This document shows, one piece after another, positions 9,441 to 17,049 of a DNA stretch of 64,000 nucleotides. Position 1 is the stretch's first letter, and each line of letters opens with the position of its first letter. A program made the translations under genes and the position numbers. This DNA comes from Prevotella sp. (GTDB lineage Bacteria > Bacteroidota > Bacteroidia > Bacteroidales > Bacteroidaceae), in assembly GCA_017847725.1 (NCBI GenBank), contig JAGAXW010000003.1, forward strand, positions 92,326 through 156,325, written 5' to 3'. The notes below the pieces were generated by a model that saw only the letters and a program-made list of their open reading frames with translations, had not been told where the DNA came from and did not search any database.

Positions 9441-10076
9441 ATGAAAAAGCAAGATAGATATCAATACATCCTCGAGTATTTTCGGAAGCAGATGCCAGAA
9501 GTACAAACTGAGTTGGAATTTGGAAATATTTTCCAACTGTTGGTTGCGGTAATACTCAGTGCCCAGTGTACTGACAAACGAATTAATCAGGTTACTCCCG
9601 AGTTGTTCCGTCGCTTTCCCGATGCCCATTCTATGGCATCTGCAGAACCGGAAGATGTATTGGAATATATCAAGAGTGTCTCCTACCCCAATGCCAAAGC
9701 TGATCATTTGGTAAAGATGGCGCGAAAGATAGTTGAGATACACCACGGCGAAGTTCCTTCAGACATGAATTTATTACTTGACCTTCCCGGCGTGGGACGT
9801 AAGACGGCAAACGTTATCCAATCTGTTGCTTTCGGAAAATCTGCAATGGCAGTAGATACGCACGTCTTTCGCGTTAGCCATCGATTAGGTCTTGTACCCG
9901 ACAAGGCCAATACTCCTTTCAAAGTTGAACAAGAACTGATAAAATATATACCAGAGGAAGACATTCCCCGGGCACATCATTGGCTGCTGCTACATGGCCG
10001 GTACATCTGCACCTCCAGGCGTCCGCACTGTGAGAAATGTGACCTTACCGGCGTTTGCCCCTCTGCCAGCCTTTAA
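9441..10076 (+). CDS. nth: Endonuclease III
   Basis: 211 residues, the normal length. The helix-hairpin-helix LPGVGRKTANVI carries catalytic Lys121, and Asp139 lies in VDTHVFRV. The C-terminal [4Fe-4S] ligands C190, C197, C200 and C206 have the exact C-x6-C-x2-C-x5-C spacing of the family. It is a bifunctional DNA glycosylase/AP lyase for oxidised pyrimidines. The gene stands alone on the plus strand, and its last 32 bases overlap the 3' end of the convergent Spy-like gene. Confidence 0.97.
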   Translation: MKKQDRYQYILEYFRKQMPEVQTELEFGNIFQLLVAVILSAQCTDKRINQVTPELFRRFPDAHSMASAEPEDVLEYIKSVSYPNAKADHLVKMARKIVEIHHGEVPSDMNLLLDLPGVGRKTANVIQSVAFGKSAMAVDTHVFRVSHRLGLVPDKANTPFKVEQELIKYIPEEDIPRAHHWLLLHGRYICTSRRPHCEKCDLTGVCPSASL

Positions 10077-10479
10077 ACATGCGGCGGTGAAAGCGGTTTT
10101 CAGCTTTGATTACGTCGTAAACCTTTATTGCAGAAACCTCAAGCATCATTTTTTTATGATAGCCATGTTCGATGTGTTTCAACTCGATATTCATCTTGTC
10201 ATACTGCTTGATGGCATCCTCACACTCTTTCTCGGTAGCAGGCTTCTCCTTATTGAGCTTACGCATCTTTGAATAAACGACGCGTTGCCTGTCATGCATT
10301 TCTTTCAGAAGGGGAAGTATCTTTGACGCTTCCTGCTGACTAAGATTTGCCTCCTCTACAATGTATTTCTCAAGTGCTGCATCGAACTTTTCCGGCGAGA
10401 ACTTCCTGTCCTGTGCACAGATGTCAGCAACGCCAAACGACATCAAGACGACAATTGCTATAAAAAACTTCTTCATCAT
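10045..10479 (-). CDS. Small exported helical protein, Spy/CpxP-like
   Basis: The start is set at 10479 (MMKKFFIAIVVLMSFGVADICAQ), preceded by AGGGATAAT and downstream of the previous gene's stop; a longer frame would overlap that gene. About 144 residues: a signal peptide then a charged, helical body (LSQQEASKILPLLKEMHDRQR) rich in Lys, Glu and Met, like the LTxxQ-type periplasmic stress proteins Spy and CpxP. It is the last gene of the ECF-sigma operon, consistent with an envelope-stress role. The 3' end overlaps nth by 32 bases. Confidence 0.7.
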   Translation of the reverse strand: MMKKFFIAIVVLMSFGVADICAQDRKFSPEKFDAALEKYIVEEANLSQQEASKILPLLKEMHDRQRVVYSKMRKLNKEKPATEKECEDAIKQYDKMNIELKHIEHGYHKKMMLEVSAIKVYDVIKAENRFHRRMFKGWQRGKRR

Positions 10480-10489
10480 AATTATCCCT

Positions 10490-10825
10490 TTAGTTTTCTG
10501 CAAGATATGAATAGATGTCGACATTGTCTATCATCGTATAGTCTGCAGCCTCGTCGATATAATTGCCGTCAACTGATACGGACATATATTCCTGTTTTGC
10601 CTTATTCTGACGGTTGGAATGAAACGTGAGGCCCACGAAGAATATAGCAATGATGCAAGCTGCTGCATAAAGCAGTGGGCGGAATCTTACGAAGATGCTC
10701 TTTGACTTCCGCTCCGGCAGATTTTCCATCATGCTACTGGCAAACTGCTCGAAATAGTTGTCAGGCACGAGGAACGGATTTTCCTTCTTTATCTTGCTTT
10801 TCAGATATTCCTCTTCTGTTATCAT
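10490..10825 (-). CDS. Putative single-pass anti-sigma-like membrane protein
   Basis: 111 residues. The N-terminal cytoplasmic part has NPFLVPDNYFEQF, a pattern common in small Bacteroidetes proteins encoded right after ECF sigma factors. One membrane segment follows (about residues 51-67, LLYAAACIIAIFFVGLTF), then a short periplasmic tail. Position directly downstream of the sigma factor suggests it sequesters the sigma factor at the membrane. No classical zinc-binding anti-sigma motif is present, so this remains an inference from layout. Confidence 0.65.
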   Translation of the reverse strand: MITEEEYLKSKIKKENPFLVPDNYFEQFASSMMENLPERKSKSIFVRFRPLLYAAACIIAIFFVGLTFHSNRQNKAKQEYMSVSVDGNYIDEAADYTMIDNVDIYSYLAEN

Positions 10826-10868
10826 ATCTCTTTTTTTTGTTAATTTGACGTATAATATTGACTAACGT

Positions 10869-11420
10869 TTAATCATTTTTATGGAAAAACTCAGATATTT
10901 TTTTTACTGCAATATGGTAGGATGCCTTTAGCGAGCCTTCCGAAGTGTGCATAATGGCGCTAATCTCACTATATTTCATGTTGTCGAAATAACGAAGGTT
11001 AAAGACTGTCTTCTGCACATCGGGCAGTTGGGAAATAGCCTGTTGCAGAAGTGCATCCGCCTCGTCTCCGTCAAAATATTGATCAGCTTGCAGCCTGTTC
11101 GCCACTTGCATGATATCGTCGTCTGTGTGTATATTGCTTTGCTTCTTGTTACGACGCAGGACGTCCAGACTCTCATTGATAGCGATACGATACAACCATG
11201 TGGAGATTTTGGACTCCTGATGAAATTTGTCCAAGTGGGTCCACGCCTTCATGAAGACATTTTGCATGACGTCGTTGGCATCCTCATGATACAGGACGAT
11301 ACGTCGTATTTGCCAGTAAAGTGGTTCACTGAATTCCTTTACCAGTTTTCCAAACGCAGCGCGCTGCGTTTTCGGATTGGTCAGTTGCTGCATCAACAGC
11401 TCTTCATCTTTCTTTGTCAT
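10869..11420 (-). CDS. ECF-type RNA polymerase sigma factor
   Basis: I place the start at 11420: the ATG overlaps the upstream stop as TAATG, a typical coupling signal, giving 183 residues. Region 2 is seen in YHEDANDVMQNVFMKAWTHL and region 4 in TVFNLRYFDNMKYSEISAIM. No region 3 is present, as expected for group 4 sigma factors. It directs polymerase to a stress or envelope regulon. The operon (T9-tail protein, L,D-transpeptidase, sigma, anti-sigma-like, Spy-like) points to cell-wall or envelope stress. Confidence 0.92.
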   Translation of the reverse strand: MTKKDEELLMQQLTNPKTQRAAFGKLVKEFSEPLYWQIRRIVLYHEDANDVMQNVFMKAWTHLDKFHQESKISTWLYRIAINESLDVLRRNKKQSNIHTDDDIMQVANRLQADQYFDGDEADALLQQAISQLPDVQKTVFNLRYFDNMKYSEISAIMHTSEGSLKASYHIAVKKISEFFHKND

Positions 11421-13006
11421 TATATATAAGGCTGTAGACGTTCCCAAATTATTTGATCGTAGCCATAGACGTCAGGCCAGGTTCTCACACTTCCATTCTC
11501 GTCGGGCCAGATTGTGTAGTAAATCAAGAAAAGAGGCACATGTGGTTTCACTGGGACATAGCCTATTAGCCTATGTTCCTTGTCCTCACTGTGTCTTTCC
11601 AGATATGCCCGTCCTCTTTCTGTTTCTGGTTTGATATCCATCGAAATGCGTATCCGGTCCAGAAGCCACTCGTCGGGCTGGTCCAAAACGTATTGTGCCA
11701 ACTCAAAGGGCTTGGCCACTCGTACACATCCGTGCGACACTGCTCTCATGTCACGCATGAAGGCACCGGGGTTTGAGGTATAGTGAAGAAACACGGAGTA
11801 ATTGTTCTTAAAGCGGAACACGATGCGGCCTAACGAATTATCCGAACCACTCTGTTGCGCAACACGATAGTTTCCACTCAAAAGCATACTCCGCGAGACA
11901 CTGCTAACATCTATCACTTTATTGGTGGTTTTTTCGTATATCTGATAGCGGTTTCGTGCAAAATACGCGGTATCACCGACATGCTTGACGACGTCTTTTT
12001 CTACGATACTCCTGGGAATAACCCACTGGGGATTAACCTCCATCCATTCGATGGCACTGGTCAGCAGCGGTGTCTTCGTCTTCTGAGCACCACAGACAAT
12101 GCGCATGTCGAGTAATGTGTCCGCGTCGAATGCATACAGATGATAGGCAGGTATATTGACTACAATATACTTGCCCGACTCGGGTATGGGCTGGCGGAGT
12201 CTCCAGCGTCCGCGTTCCATGTTACAAAGGATGCACCGGCGCTGCTCATTGTCTGGCTGTTCATACAACATCTCCTTCATCTGCCGGTAGTATTTGCCGT
12301 CGGGCTGTATCTCGCTTAAGAAGGCTGCGATGCTGTCGTTCTTTATCTTGCTCAGCACACTACGATAGAACGAGGACGAGGGTACGTCCATGGGAATGTC
12401 GAACAGCTCACGATAGATTGTCCTGTGGTGTACCGTATCTTCTTTCTCTACATCAAGATTGTTGAACACTCTTCTCGGATTTATATATCCGAACCGCTGT
12501 CCCGTGGCATATCTAAGGCAGGCGCGTGTCAACTGGAACTCCAGCCTTGCTGCCACCCTGTTGATTTCCTGCGAATCGTCAAAGTCCAGTTGGCGCAATT
12601 TCCTAATGTCATTTTCTATTCCGACGATGCCAAACGCATTCGGACTCATGCCAATTTCGGGCAGCAAACGGAGCCATGACACCAGCGAGTCTGCCCTGTC
12701 GTCTATGCCATAATAGTCTATCCACAACAGTTTGTCATGCTCCAGATAATAGCTTCGCGTCACTCTGTCGACATCCACTTCTACAGGGGTCTCCCAGGCT
12801 ATTTTCTGCAAATTACCTTTTATCTTGTGATAGTCGAAAACAAATGCAGGCGTCTTCAAATCTGAAAACGCCTCCGTCGTTGTTATTCTATTTTGATCGT
12901 TCTCTCTCTGGTTGCAACTTGTCAGCAACAAAAGCACCAAAGCAAGTAGTTCAGTTAGTGTATAGAAACTTTTCTGACTACCTTTCCTATTTTTAGAATG
13001 TAGCAA
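11420..13006 (-). CDS. L,D-transpeptidase (YkuD/YcbB type), probable lipoprotein
   Basis: 528 residues. The N-terminal hydrophobic stretch ends in LLLLTSC, a lipobox, so it is probably anchored to a membrane facing the periplasm. The catalytic YkuD domain (about residues 285-455) contains HYTSNPGAFMRDMR and the active-site SHGCVRV. The long N-terminal half resembles the YcbB/LdtD scaffold. These enzymes form 3-3 peptidoglycan cross-links. The start overlaps the upstream small gene by 52 bases and no later Met precedes the lipobox. It is linked to the ECF sigma gene by TAATG. Confidence 0.9.
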   Translation of the reverse strand: MLHSKNRKGSQKSFYTLTELLALVLLLLTSCNQRENDQNRITTTEAFSDLKTPAFVFDYHKIKGNLQKIAWETPVEVDVDRVTRSYYLEHDKLLWIDYYGIDDRADSLVSWLRLLPEIGMSPNAFGIVGIENDIRKLRQLDFDDSQEINRVAARLEFQLTRACLRYATGQRFGYINPRRVFNNLDVEKEDTVHHRTIYRELFDIPMDVPSSSFYRSVLSKIKNDSIAAFLSEIQPDGKYYRQMKEMLYEQPDNEQRRCILCNMERGRWRLRQPIPESGKYIVVNIPAYHLYAFDADTLLDMRIVCGAQKTKTPLLTSAIEWMEVNPQWVIPRSIVEKDVVKHVGDTAYFARNRYQIYEKTTNKVIDVSSVSRSMLLSGNYRVAQQSGSDNSLGRIVFRFKNNYSVFLHYTSNPGAFMRDMRAVSHGCVRVAKPFELAQYVLDQPDEWLLDRIRISMDIKPETERGRAYLERHSEDKEHRLIGYVPVKPHVPLFLIYYTIWPDENGSVRTWPDVYGYDQIIWERLQPYI

Positions 13007-13278
13007 CCTTTGGGAATGTTAAGTTCGACTCTCTGTGCAGGACTTTCTATCTTTATGGACATGATACGTCGTCCCGTCAACGAAACGACCTCCAAGACCT
13101 GTCCCTGTGCACCGCTAATAGTAACCGACTGACCATCGACACTAATCGAGACATCCTCGTCGAGAGACTGTTCAATCGCTGCCATCTGCATATCGGCAGC
13201 ACTAACTGTGACGGAGCTCGTCGCCAACAGGGCAGATACAAAGATACATATTGTAAGTAGTCGTTTTATCATACGCAT
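12955..13278 (-). CDS. Small exported protein with T9SS-type C-terminal sorting-like domain
   Basis: 107 residues: a signal peptide (ending VSA-AD) and then little besides a C-terminal domain resembling the type IX secretion sorting tail (VEVVSLTGRR, PKGCYILKIGK). The absence of a passenger domain is unusual; it may be a minimal substrate, or the remnant of a larger one. A -7 box lies 18 bases upstream at 13296-13303, so this is the first gene of the five-gene envelope operon. It overlaps the L,D-transpeptidase start by 52 bases. Confidence 0.65.
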   Translation of the reverse strand: MRMIKRLLTICIFVSALLATSSVTVSAADMQMAAIEQSLDEDVSISVDGQSVTISGAQGQVLEVVSLTGRRIMSIKIESPAQRVELNIPKGCYILKIGKVVRKVSIH

Positions 13279-13295
13279 TCATATATATACCACTG

Positions 13296-13303
13296 CAAAA
13301 TTA
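13296..13303 (-). promoter_or_regulatory. -7 element of the L,D-transpeptidase/ECF sigma operon
   Basis: Minus-strand TAATTTTG (plus CAAAATTA), 18 bases ahead of the ATG at 13278. It fits the Bacteroidetes TAnnTTTG consensus and is the only such box upstream of the five genes running to 10045. Confidence 0.55.
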
Positions 13304-13349
13304 TAAAATAAAAAGGTTCTAACCAAATTTTTTTGTGAAAAAATGCAGC

Positions 13350-14264
13350 CTAAACGTCAAAAACAGCCATTTCTTCGGTAAGGAAACTGTCTGGGAAGAC
13401 CTCCTTAGCCTCGTTCAACAAGACCATCTCGTCCTCATAGCGTGAAGAATAATGCCCAAGCAGCAGCTTACGCACCCCGGCGTCACGAGCCACCTGTGCA
13501 GCCTGCCGCGCTGTTGAGTGGTAATATTTCTCTGCCATCTGCAGATAGTCCTCAGCATACGTACTCTCATGATACAGTGTGGTGACACTGTTCAGTTGTT
13601 GGTAGAGACTGGAAACATATCGTGTGTCGCTGCAGTAGGCATAGCTGCGAGGTTGGTCGGCAGGAATCGTGAGCTTCTGATGGGAAATCGTTTCACCTTC
13701 GGCCGTAGTCCAATCGGCACCAGCCTTGATGTTGTTAAACTGGCTTACAGGCACTCCGTAGAAATCTGCTACATCTCTGCGGATATGGGGCATCATTGGC
13801 TTTTCCCGGAAAATATATCCGCAACACGGCACCCTGTGCTCCAAGGGGACCGACTCCACCACCAGTGAGCGGTCTTCGTATATCGTTTTATGCTGAGTGG
13901 TATCTACCGCATGAAACTCTATCTCATATTCCAGGCCCTGGCAGAATTCACGTATCTGCATTTCCAGAATCTGTCCAAGCTTCTGAGGGCCATAGATGGA
14001 CAATTTGGCTGTACGCCCGAGAAGTCCAAAGGTGCTTATCATGCCAATCAGTCCAAAACAGTGGTCACCATGCAGATGGGATATGAAGATGGCACTAATC
14101 TTGGTAAAACGTAGTCTTGAGCGGCGCAACTGTATCTGAGTGCCTTCGCCACAGTCCACCAGAAACAACTTACCACGCACCTCGACAACTTGTGCCGAGG
14201 GGAAATGCTTCAGCGTGGGCAGTGCGCTTCCGCAGCCAAGAATATGGACTCGAAACGGCTCCAC
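13350..14264 (-). CDS. rnz: Ribonuclease Z
   Basis: 304 residues of the metallo-beta-lactamase fold. The zinc-binding SHLHGDH gives His63, His65, Asp67 and His68. The later metal ligands are in SYAYCSDTRY and LLLGHYSSRY, and the HST motif is in YYHSTARQAA. It processes tRNA 3' ends by endonucleolytic cleavage. It is the last gene of the mazG-lipoprotein-rnz set, three bases after the lipoprotein stop. Confidence 0.95.
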   Translation of the reverse strand: MEPFRVHILGCGSALPTLKHFPSAQVVEVRGKLFLVDCGEGTQIQLRRSRLRFTKISAIFISHLHGDHCFGLIGMISTFGLLGRTAKLSIYGPQKLGQILEMQIREFCQGLEYEIEFHAVDTTQHKTIYEDRSLVVESVPLEHRVPCCGYIFREKPMMPHIRRDVADFYGVPVSQFNNIKAGADWTTAEGETISHQKLTIPADQPRSYAYCSDTRYVSSLYQQLNSVTTLYHESTYAEDYLQMAEKYYHSTARQAAQVARDAGVRKLLLGHYSSRYEDEMVLLNEAKEVFPDSFLTEEMAVFDV

Positions 14265-14267
14265 TCT

Positions 14268-14933
14268 CTACATTTTGAAATCGTCGGTAGCGTCTTCCAA
14301 TTCCACCTCCAGCCCATAGGTCTCACGAGGCTTCTGGCGACCATACTCGAAGATGTCTTCCGAATCCTTGAACACCAGTGAGTCTGCGCCCAGCTTGACA
14401 ATGTCATAGAGATTCACCTCGTCCTCCTCGCTGCCGCCCTCTCGAACGCATACAATTTCCAGCTGTCCTCTGACAAGTCGCCAGGTCTTGTAGGTAATCG
14501 TGCTCTGCTCTATTCCCTCAACGATGCCACCCTCTTTGATGCAGATGCCAATCTCGTCGCTACCGTCTATCGGGTTGGGCATCACCCAACTTCCTAACAA
14601 AGAAGACTGATTGACAACCATCACAGCCTCTTTCTTGTCTTTCGTGGGAACCACCGCCATTCTGTCGCCGGGTTGCAGTCCGCCAAAGACTTTCTCGTCT
14701 TCCTGAGCGGCAGACATGTCGATACGCAGCGTGTCGCCCGTATCAGTGATAAGCTGCAGGGAGTTCATCGACGTAGCTTCGCCACAAATACCGTAAAGCG
14801 TCGGGTCGAGATTTTCCACTTCAGCCGAGTCTCCATCGTCAAATGGTACTTTTTTTGTTCCGTTTCCACAGCTACCCATCATCACGACAACAAGTGAGAT
14901 GATGGTAGGGATTACGATCTTATGCATTTTCAT
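14268..14933 (-). CDS. Lipocalin-like lipoprotein, unknown function
   Basis: 221 residues with a lipoprotein signal (VVVMMGSC, so Cys21-22 is the likely lipidated residue). The C-terminal half (LLGSWVMP...GIEQSTITYKTWRLVRGQLEI) has the strand pattern of Bacteroidetes lipocalin-like domains, which begin with a GxW motif. The acidic linker EEDEVN lies near the end. It sits between mazG and rnz with gaps of 13 and 3 bases. No enzymatic motif is visible. Confidence 0.7.
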   Translation of the reverse strand: MKMHKIVIPTIISLVVVMMGSCGNGTKKVPFDDGDSAEVENLDPTLYGICGEATSMNSLQLITDTGDTLRIDMSAAQEDEKVFGGLQPGDRMAVVPTKDKKEAVMVVNQSSLLGSWVMPNPIDGSDEIGICIKEGGIVEGIEQSTITYKTWRLVRGQLEIVCVREGGSEEDEVNLYDIVKLGADSLVFKDSEDIFEYGRQKPRETYGLEVELEDATDDFKM

Positions 14934-14946
14934 ATCTTTCTATTTA

Positions 14947-15816
14947 TTATTCTTTTTCCAGTTTCTTTGCTTCGTTCCACAGTTCGTCCATTTCTTCCAG
15001 AGTCATCTCTGTCAGCGGCTTGCCAACCTTGATGCTGTGTTGCTCGATGTAGTTGAATCGGTGTATGAATTTCTGGTTGGTCTGCTCCAAGGCGTTATCC
15101 GGATTCAACTTATACAGACGTGCAGCGTTGATTACGGAAAACAGGAAGTCGCCCAGTTCTTCCTCAGAGCGCTGCCGATTGTCCTTTTCCAATTCAGCCT
15201 TCAGTTCGTCAATCTCTTCATGCACTTTGGCCCATACATCCTGCCTTTCCGCCCAGTCGAAGCCCACGTGACGCGCCTTGTCTTGAATGCGGTATGCCTT
15301 GATGATGGAAGGCAGTGCCGTGGGCACACCGGCCAGCACCGTCTTGTTGCCGTCCTTCTCCTTTTGTTTGATCTGCTCCCAGTTGTCGAGCACCTGCTCC
15401 ACATTCTTTGCCTCGGCAAATTCAGATTTCTCCCTGTTCTCTGCCGGCACGTAGGGCAGCGGCTTGGGATTGGGCTCTCCTACCTGTGACGGATGGTAGA
15501 CATGAGGATGCCTGAAGACCAGCTTGTCAACCAGTTTGTTACACACGTCAGCAACGTCGAACTGCGATTTCTCCTCGCCGATGCGAGCGTAGAAGACGAT
15601 GTGCAGCAGCACGTCGCCCAGTTCCTTGCATATTTCGTGGTTGTCGTTATTGATCAGCGCCTCGCACAACTCGTATGTTTCCTCGATGGTGTTGGGGCGC
15701 AGGCTTTCATTGGTCTGTTTCTTGTCCCATGGACATTTTTCCCGCAACGTGTCCATCACATCGAGCAGGCGCCCAAATGCGTTCATCTTTTCTTCTCGTG
15801 TATGCATTTGTTCCAT
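14947..15816 (-). CDS. mazG: Nucleoside triphosphate pyrophosphohydrolase MazG
   Basis: 289 residues with two MazG helical domains. The first has REKCPWDKKQTNESLRP and the metal-binding EETYELCEAL with KELGDVLLH. The second has KVHEEIDELKAELEK and SEEELGDFLFSVIN. It hydrolyses NTPs and dNTPs to monophosphate and pyrophosphate. The -7 box TACTTTTG (minus, 15825-15832) ends only eight bases before the ATG, so the mRNA has an extremely short leader. It heads the mazG-lipoprotein-rnz operon. Confidence 0.96.
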   Translation of the reverse strand: MEQMHTREEKMNAFGRLLDVMDTLREKCPWDKKQTNESLRPNTIEETYELCEALINNDNHEICKELGDVLLHIVFYARIGEEKSQFDVADVCNKLVDKLVFRHPHVYHPSQVGEPNPKPLPYVPAENREKSEFAEAKNVEQVLDNWEQIKQKEKDGNKTVLAGVPTALPSIIKAYRIQDKARHVGFDWAERQDVWAKVHEEIDELKAELEKDNRQRSEEELGDFLFSVINAARLYKLNPDNALEQTNQKFIHRFNYIEQHSIKVGKPLTEMTLEEMDELWNEAKKLEKE

Positions 15817-15824
15817 AATACTTG

Positions 15825-15832
15825 CAAAAGTA
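15825..15832 (-). promoter_or_regulatory. -7 element of mazG (very short leader)
   Basis: Minus-strand TACTTTTG; the ATG of mazG (15816) follows eight bases later, so transcription should begin about four bases from the start codon. Confidence 0.55.
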
Positions 15833-15915
15833 CGAATAATATTTGAAATAGAAATAAAAAAAGAAGAATTTCGATTAAAAAATTCTTCTTTCCTATTCTT
15901 AAATTCTGTTTTGAG

Positions 15916-15989
15916 TGACTCCCGCGGGATTCAAACCCACAACCTTCTGATCCGTAGTCAGATGCTCTATTCAGTTGAGCTAGGGAGCC
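15916..15989 (-). tRNA. tRNA-Arg (anticodon ACG)
   Basis: The 74-base minus-strand sequence folds into a full cloverleaf. The acceptor GGCTCCC pairs with GGGAGTC (one G-T pair), the D arm is GCTC/GAGC, and the anticodon arm is TCTGA-CTACGGA-TCAGA with anticodon ACG. The variable loop is AGGTT, and the T arm is GTGGG-TTTGAAT-CCCGC. The CCA end is not encoded. A promoter lies immediately upstream. Confidence 0.96.
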
Positions 15990-16009
15990 TCATTTCTTTT
16001 AAGCGAGTG

Positions 16010-16041
16010 CAAAGGTACGCACTTTTTATTTAACCACCAAA
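16010..16041 (-). promoter_or_regulatory. Promoter of tRNA-Arg
   Basis: On the minus strand TTTG (16038-16041), 20 bases, then TACCTTTG (16010-16017) match the Bacteroidetes -33/-7 consensus. The tRNA begins 20 bases downstream. Confidence 0.75.
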
Positions 16042-16100
16042 CTTTTTTGCGACTTTTTTCTAAAAAAAATGTTTTTTCCCGTTTTTCAGCCGTTTTTCTT

Positions 16101-16143
16101 AAAAATTAAAGGGAGACTCCTGTCTCACGACACAAGTCTCCCC
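16101..16143 (-). terminator. Terminator hairpin downstream of the cobalamin riboswitch
   Basis: On the minus strand AGTCTCCC's partner GGGAGACT is followed by a second inner stem TGTC-GTGA-GACA (GNRA-type tetraloop), then TTTAATTTTT. The arm GAGACT can instead pair with AGTCTC at 16144-16149 across a GGG loop, a possible antiterminator. It lies about 70 bases after the riboswitch and ahead of the tRNA promoter. Confidence 0.7.
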
Positions 16144-16212
16144 GAGACTTATATAATAATACACGTATTCCGTCTTACGATCTAACCCCAGAGATCTAAA
16201 AGACGAATGAAT

Positions 16213-16351
16213 CATCAGGCAGGTCTTCTGACTTACTCCCTCCCCCGGTTCGCCTTCCCAAAAATATCAGTGGCGTAATGAACCGAGAGTGCAAGGAGAG
16301 CTTACAGCTGCGGGACAGTCGGGGATTCACACCCCGTTCCCTTACCTAATG
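16213..16351 (-). ncRNA. Cobalamin riboswitch (no obvious downstream gene)
   Basis: The minus strand carries the conserved cobalamin-aptamer blocks in order: AAGGGAA, GGTGTGAATCCCCGACTG, TCCCGCAGCTGTAAGC, the B12-box-like GCCACTG...GGGAAGGC, and GTCAGAAGACCTGCC. P1 closes exactly: CATTAGG (16345-16351) with CCTGATG (16213-16219). A -7 box TATCTTTG lies immediately upstream (16357-16364). Such aptamers normally control cobalamin transport or B12-independent isoenzymes. Here the next things downstream are a terminator and tRNA-Arg. The only frame is 38 codons (16099-16215) and runs through the terminator. Confidence 0.92.
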
Positions 16352-16356
16352 CGTGG

Positions 16357-16408
16357 CAAAGATACGAAATAATACCGACATACGAAAGTTTTTTGGGAAG
16401 ATTAACGC
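16357..16408 (-). promoter_or_regulatory. Promoter of the riboswitch RNA, with upstream GCGTTAAT box
   Basis: Minus-strand -7 element TATCTTTG (16357-16364). The octamer GCGTTAAT sits at 16401-16408 and starts 44 bases before the -7 box. The same octamer at the same distance occurs at three other promoters in this window (see findings). Confidence 0.6.
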
Positions 16409-16481
16409 AGGCCGCCCCATCAATAGCAGATTTGCAGGCAATAGCCACAAAATTTATGTACGCGTACTTATTTAATATGAA

Positions 16482-16836
16482 TTCGACGAAAAAAAACAGT
16501 TTCACACACGGACATATACCGTTGATGTTTAACGAGATACGTGTGAAACTATATTTTCGGCTCGTCACGTCTGTATCATCTCCCATTATAGTCTATTTCA
16601 TATTTTGTAACGGTGGCATTGTATCGTGCGACGGCCGTCGCACATATCTACCACGGCCGTCGCACGATATAAAATAAGGCTCTCCAGACGGTGATAAACC
16701 TGGCATAGATGATGATTCAGCCTAACTTGATAGATAGCACACCCGGACTGCATACCAGTGTTCTCCAAAACTTAGTTTCACACCTAAAACTCAGTCACAC
16801 AGACGGATACAAGTTGTCGTGAATCTGTTTTTTTGA
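16482..16836 (+). repeat. Palindromic intergenic repeat, copy 1 of 2
   Basis: About 355 bases that recur at 50733-51090 in the same orientation. The core is a long inverted repeat: TATCGTGCGACGGCCGT (622-638 of this kilobase, i.e. 16622-16638) pairs with 16653-16669 across 14 bases, and contains the perfect 18-base palindrome GTGCGACGGCCGTCGCAC. GTGTGAAACT (16541-16550) can pair with AGTTTCACAC on either side (16498-16507 and 16774-16783). A 52-base block over the core is identical in both copies. There is no transposase, and the open frame across it is not conserved as protein. Confidence 0.85.
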
Positions 16837-16852
16837 GTTAAAATTATAATCA

Positions 16853-16960
16853 ATGAGCAATCAGAAGCTACGCACGATAGGAGAACAATATAAGAAACAG
16901 AAGACTTCACCTTATTTATATATGATATTACCATATACCAATCAGGGCGTGGAAATCTAA
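16853..16960 (+). CDS. Short ORF of 35 codons, unknown, possibly a remnant
   Basis: ATG at 16853 to TAA at 16960. The product starts MSNQKLRTIGEQYKKQKTSP and is basic at the N-terminus. The first half faintly recalls the beginning of SymE-like toxins (KLRTIG...Y) but it stops before any diagnostic region. No clear ribosome binding site is seen. It lies between repeat copy 1 and the rplU promoter. It may be a decayed gene start or chance. Confidence 0.25.
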   Translation: MSNQKLRTIGEQYKKQKTSPYLYMILPYTNQGVEI

Positions 16961-17049
16961 GCAAGCCAAAAAAAATGTTGCACTTTTGTGGCGTTACCCT
17001 GAAAGTAATCTTTTTACCTTAAAAAGGACTAATACCTATTTAAGATTGA

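Noticed and set aside
16099-16215. 38-codon minus-strand frame after the cobalamin riboswitch
   Set aside because: It contains the terminator hairpin and ends in its T-run; no domain or ribosome site supports translation. It is mentioned only as the sole candidate target.
16393-16677. 94-codon plus-strand frame over repeat copy 1, similar to the 79-codon frame at 50737-50976
   Set aside because: All seven differences in the aligned core change the amino acid and none is in a third position; the constraint is on the palindromes, so I treat it as non-coding.
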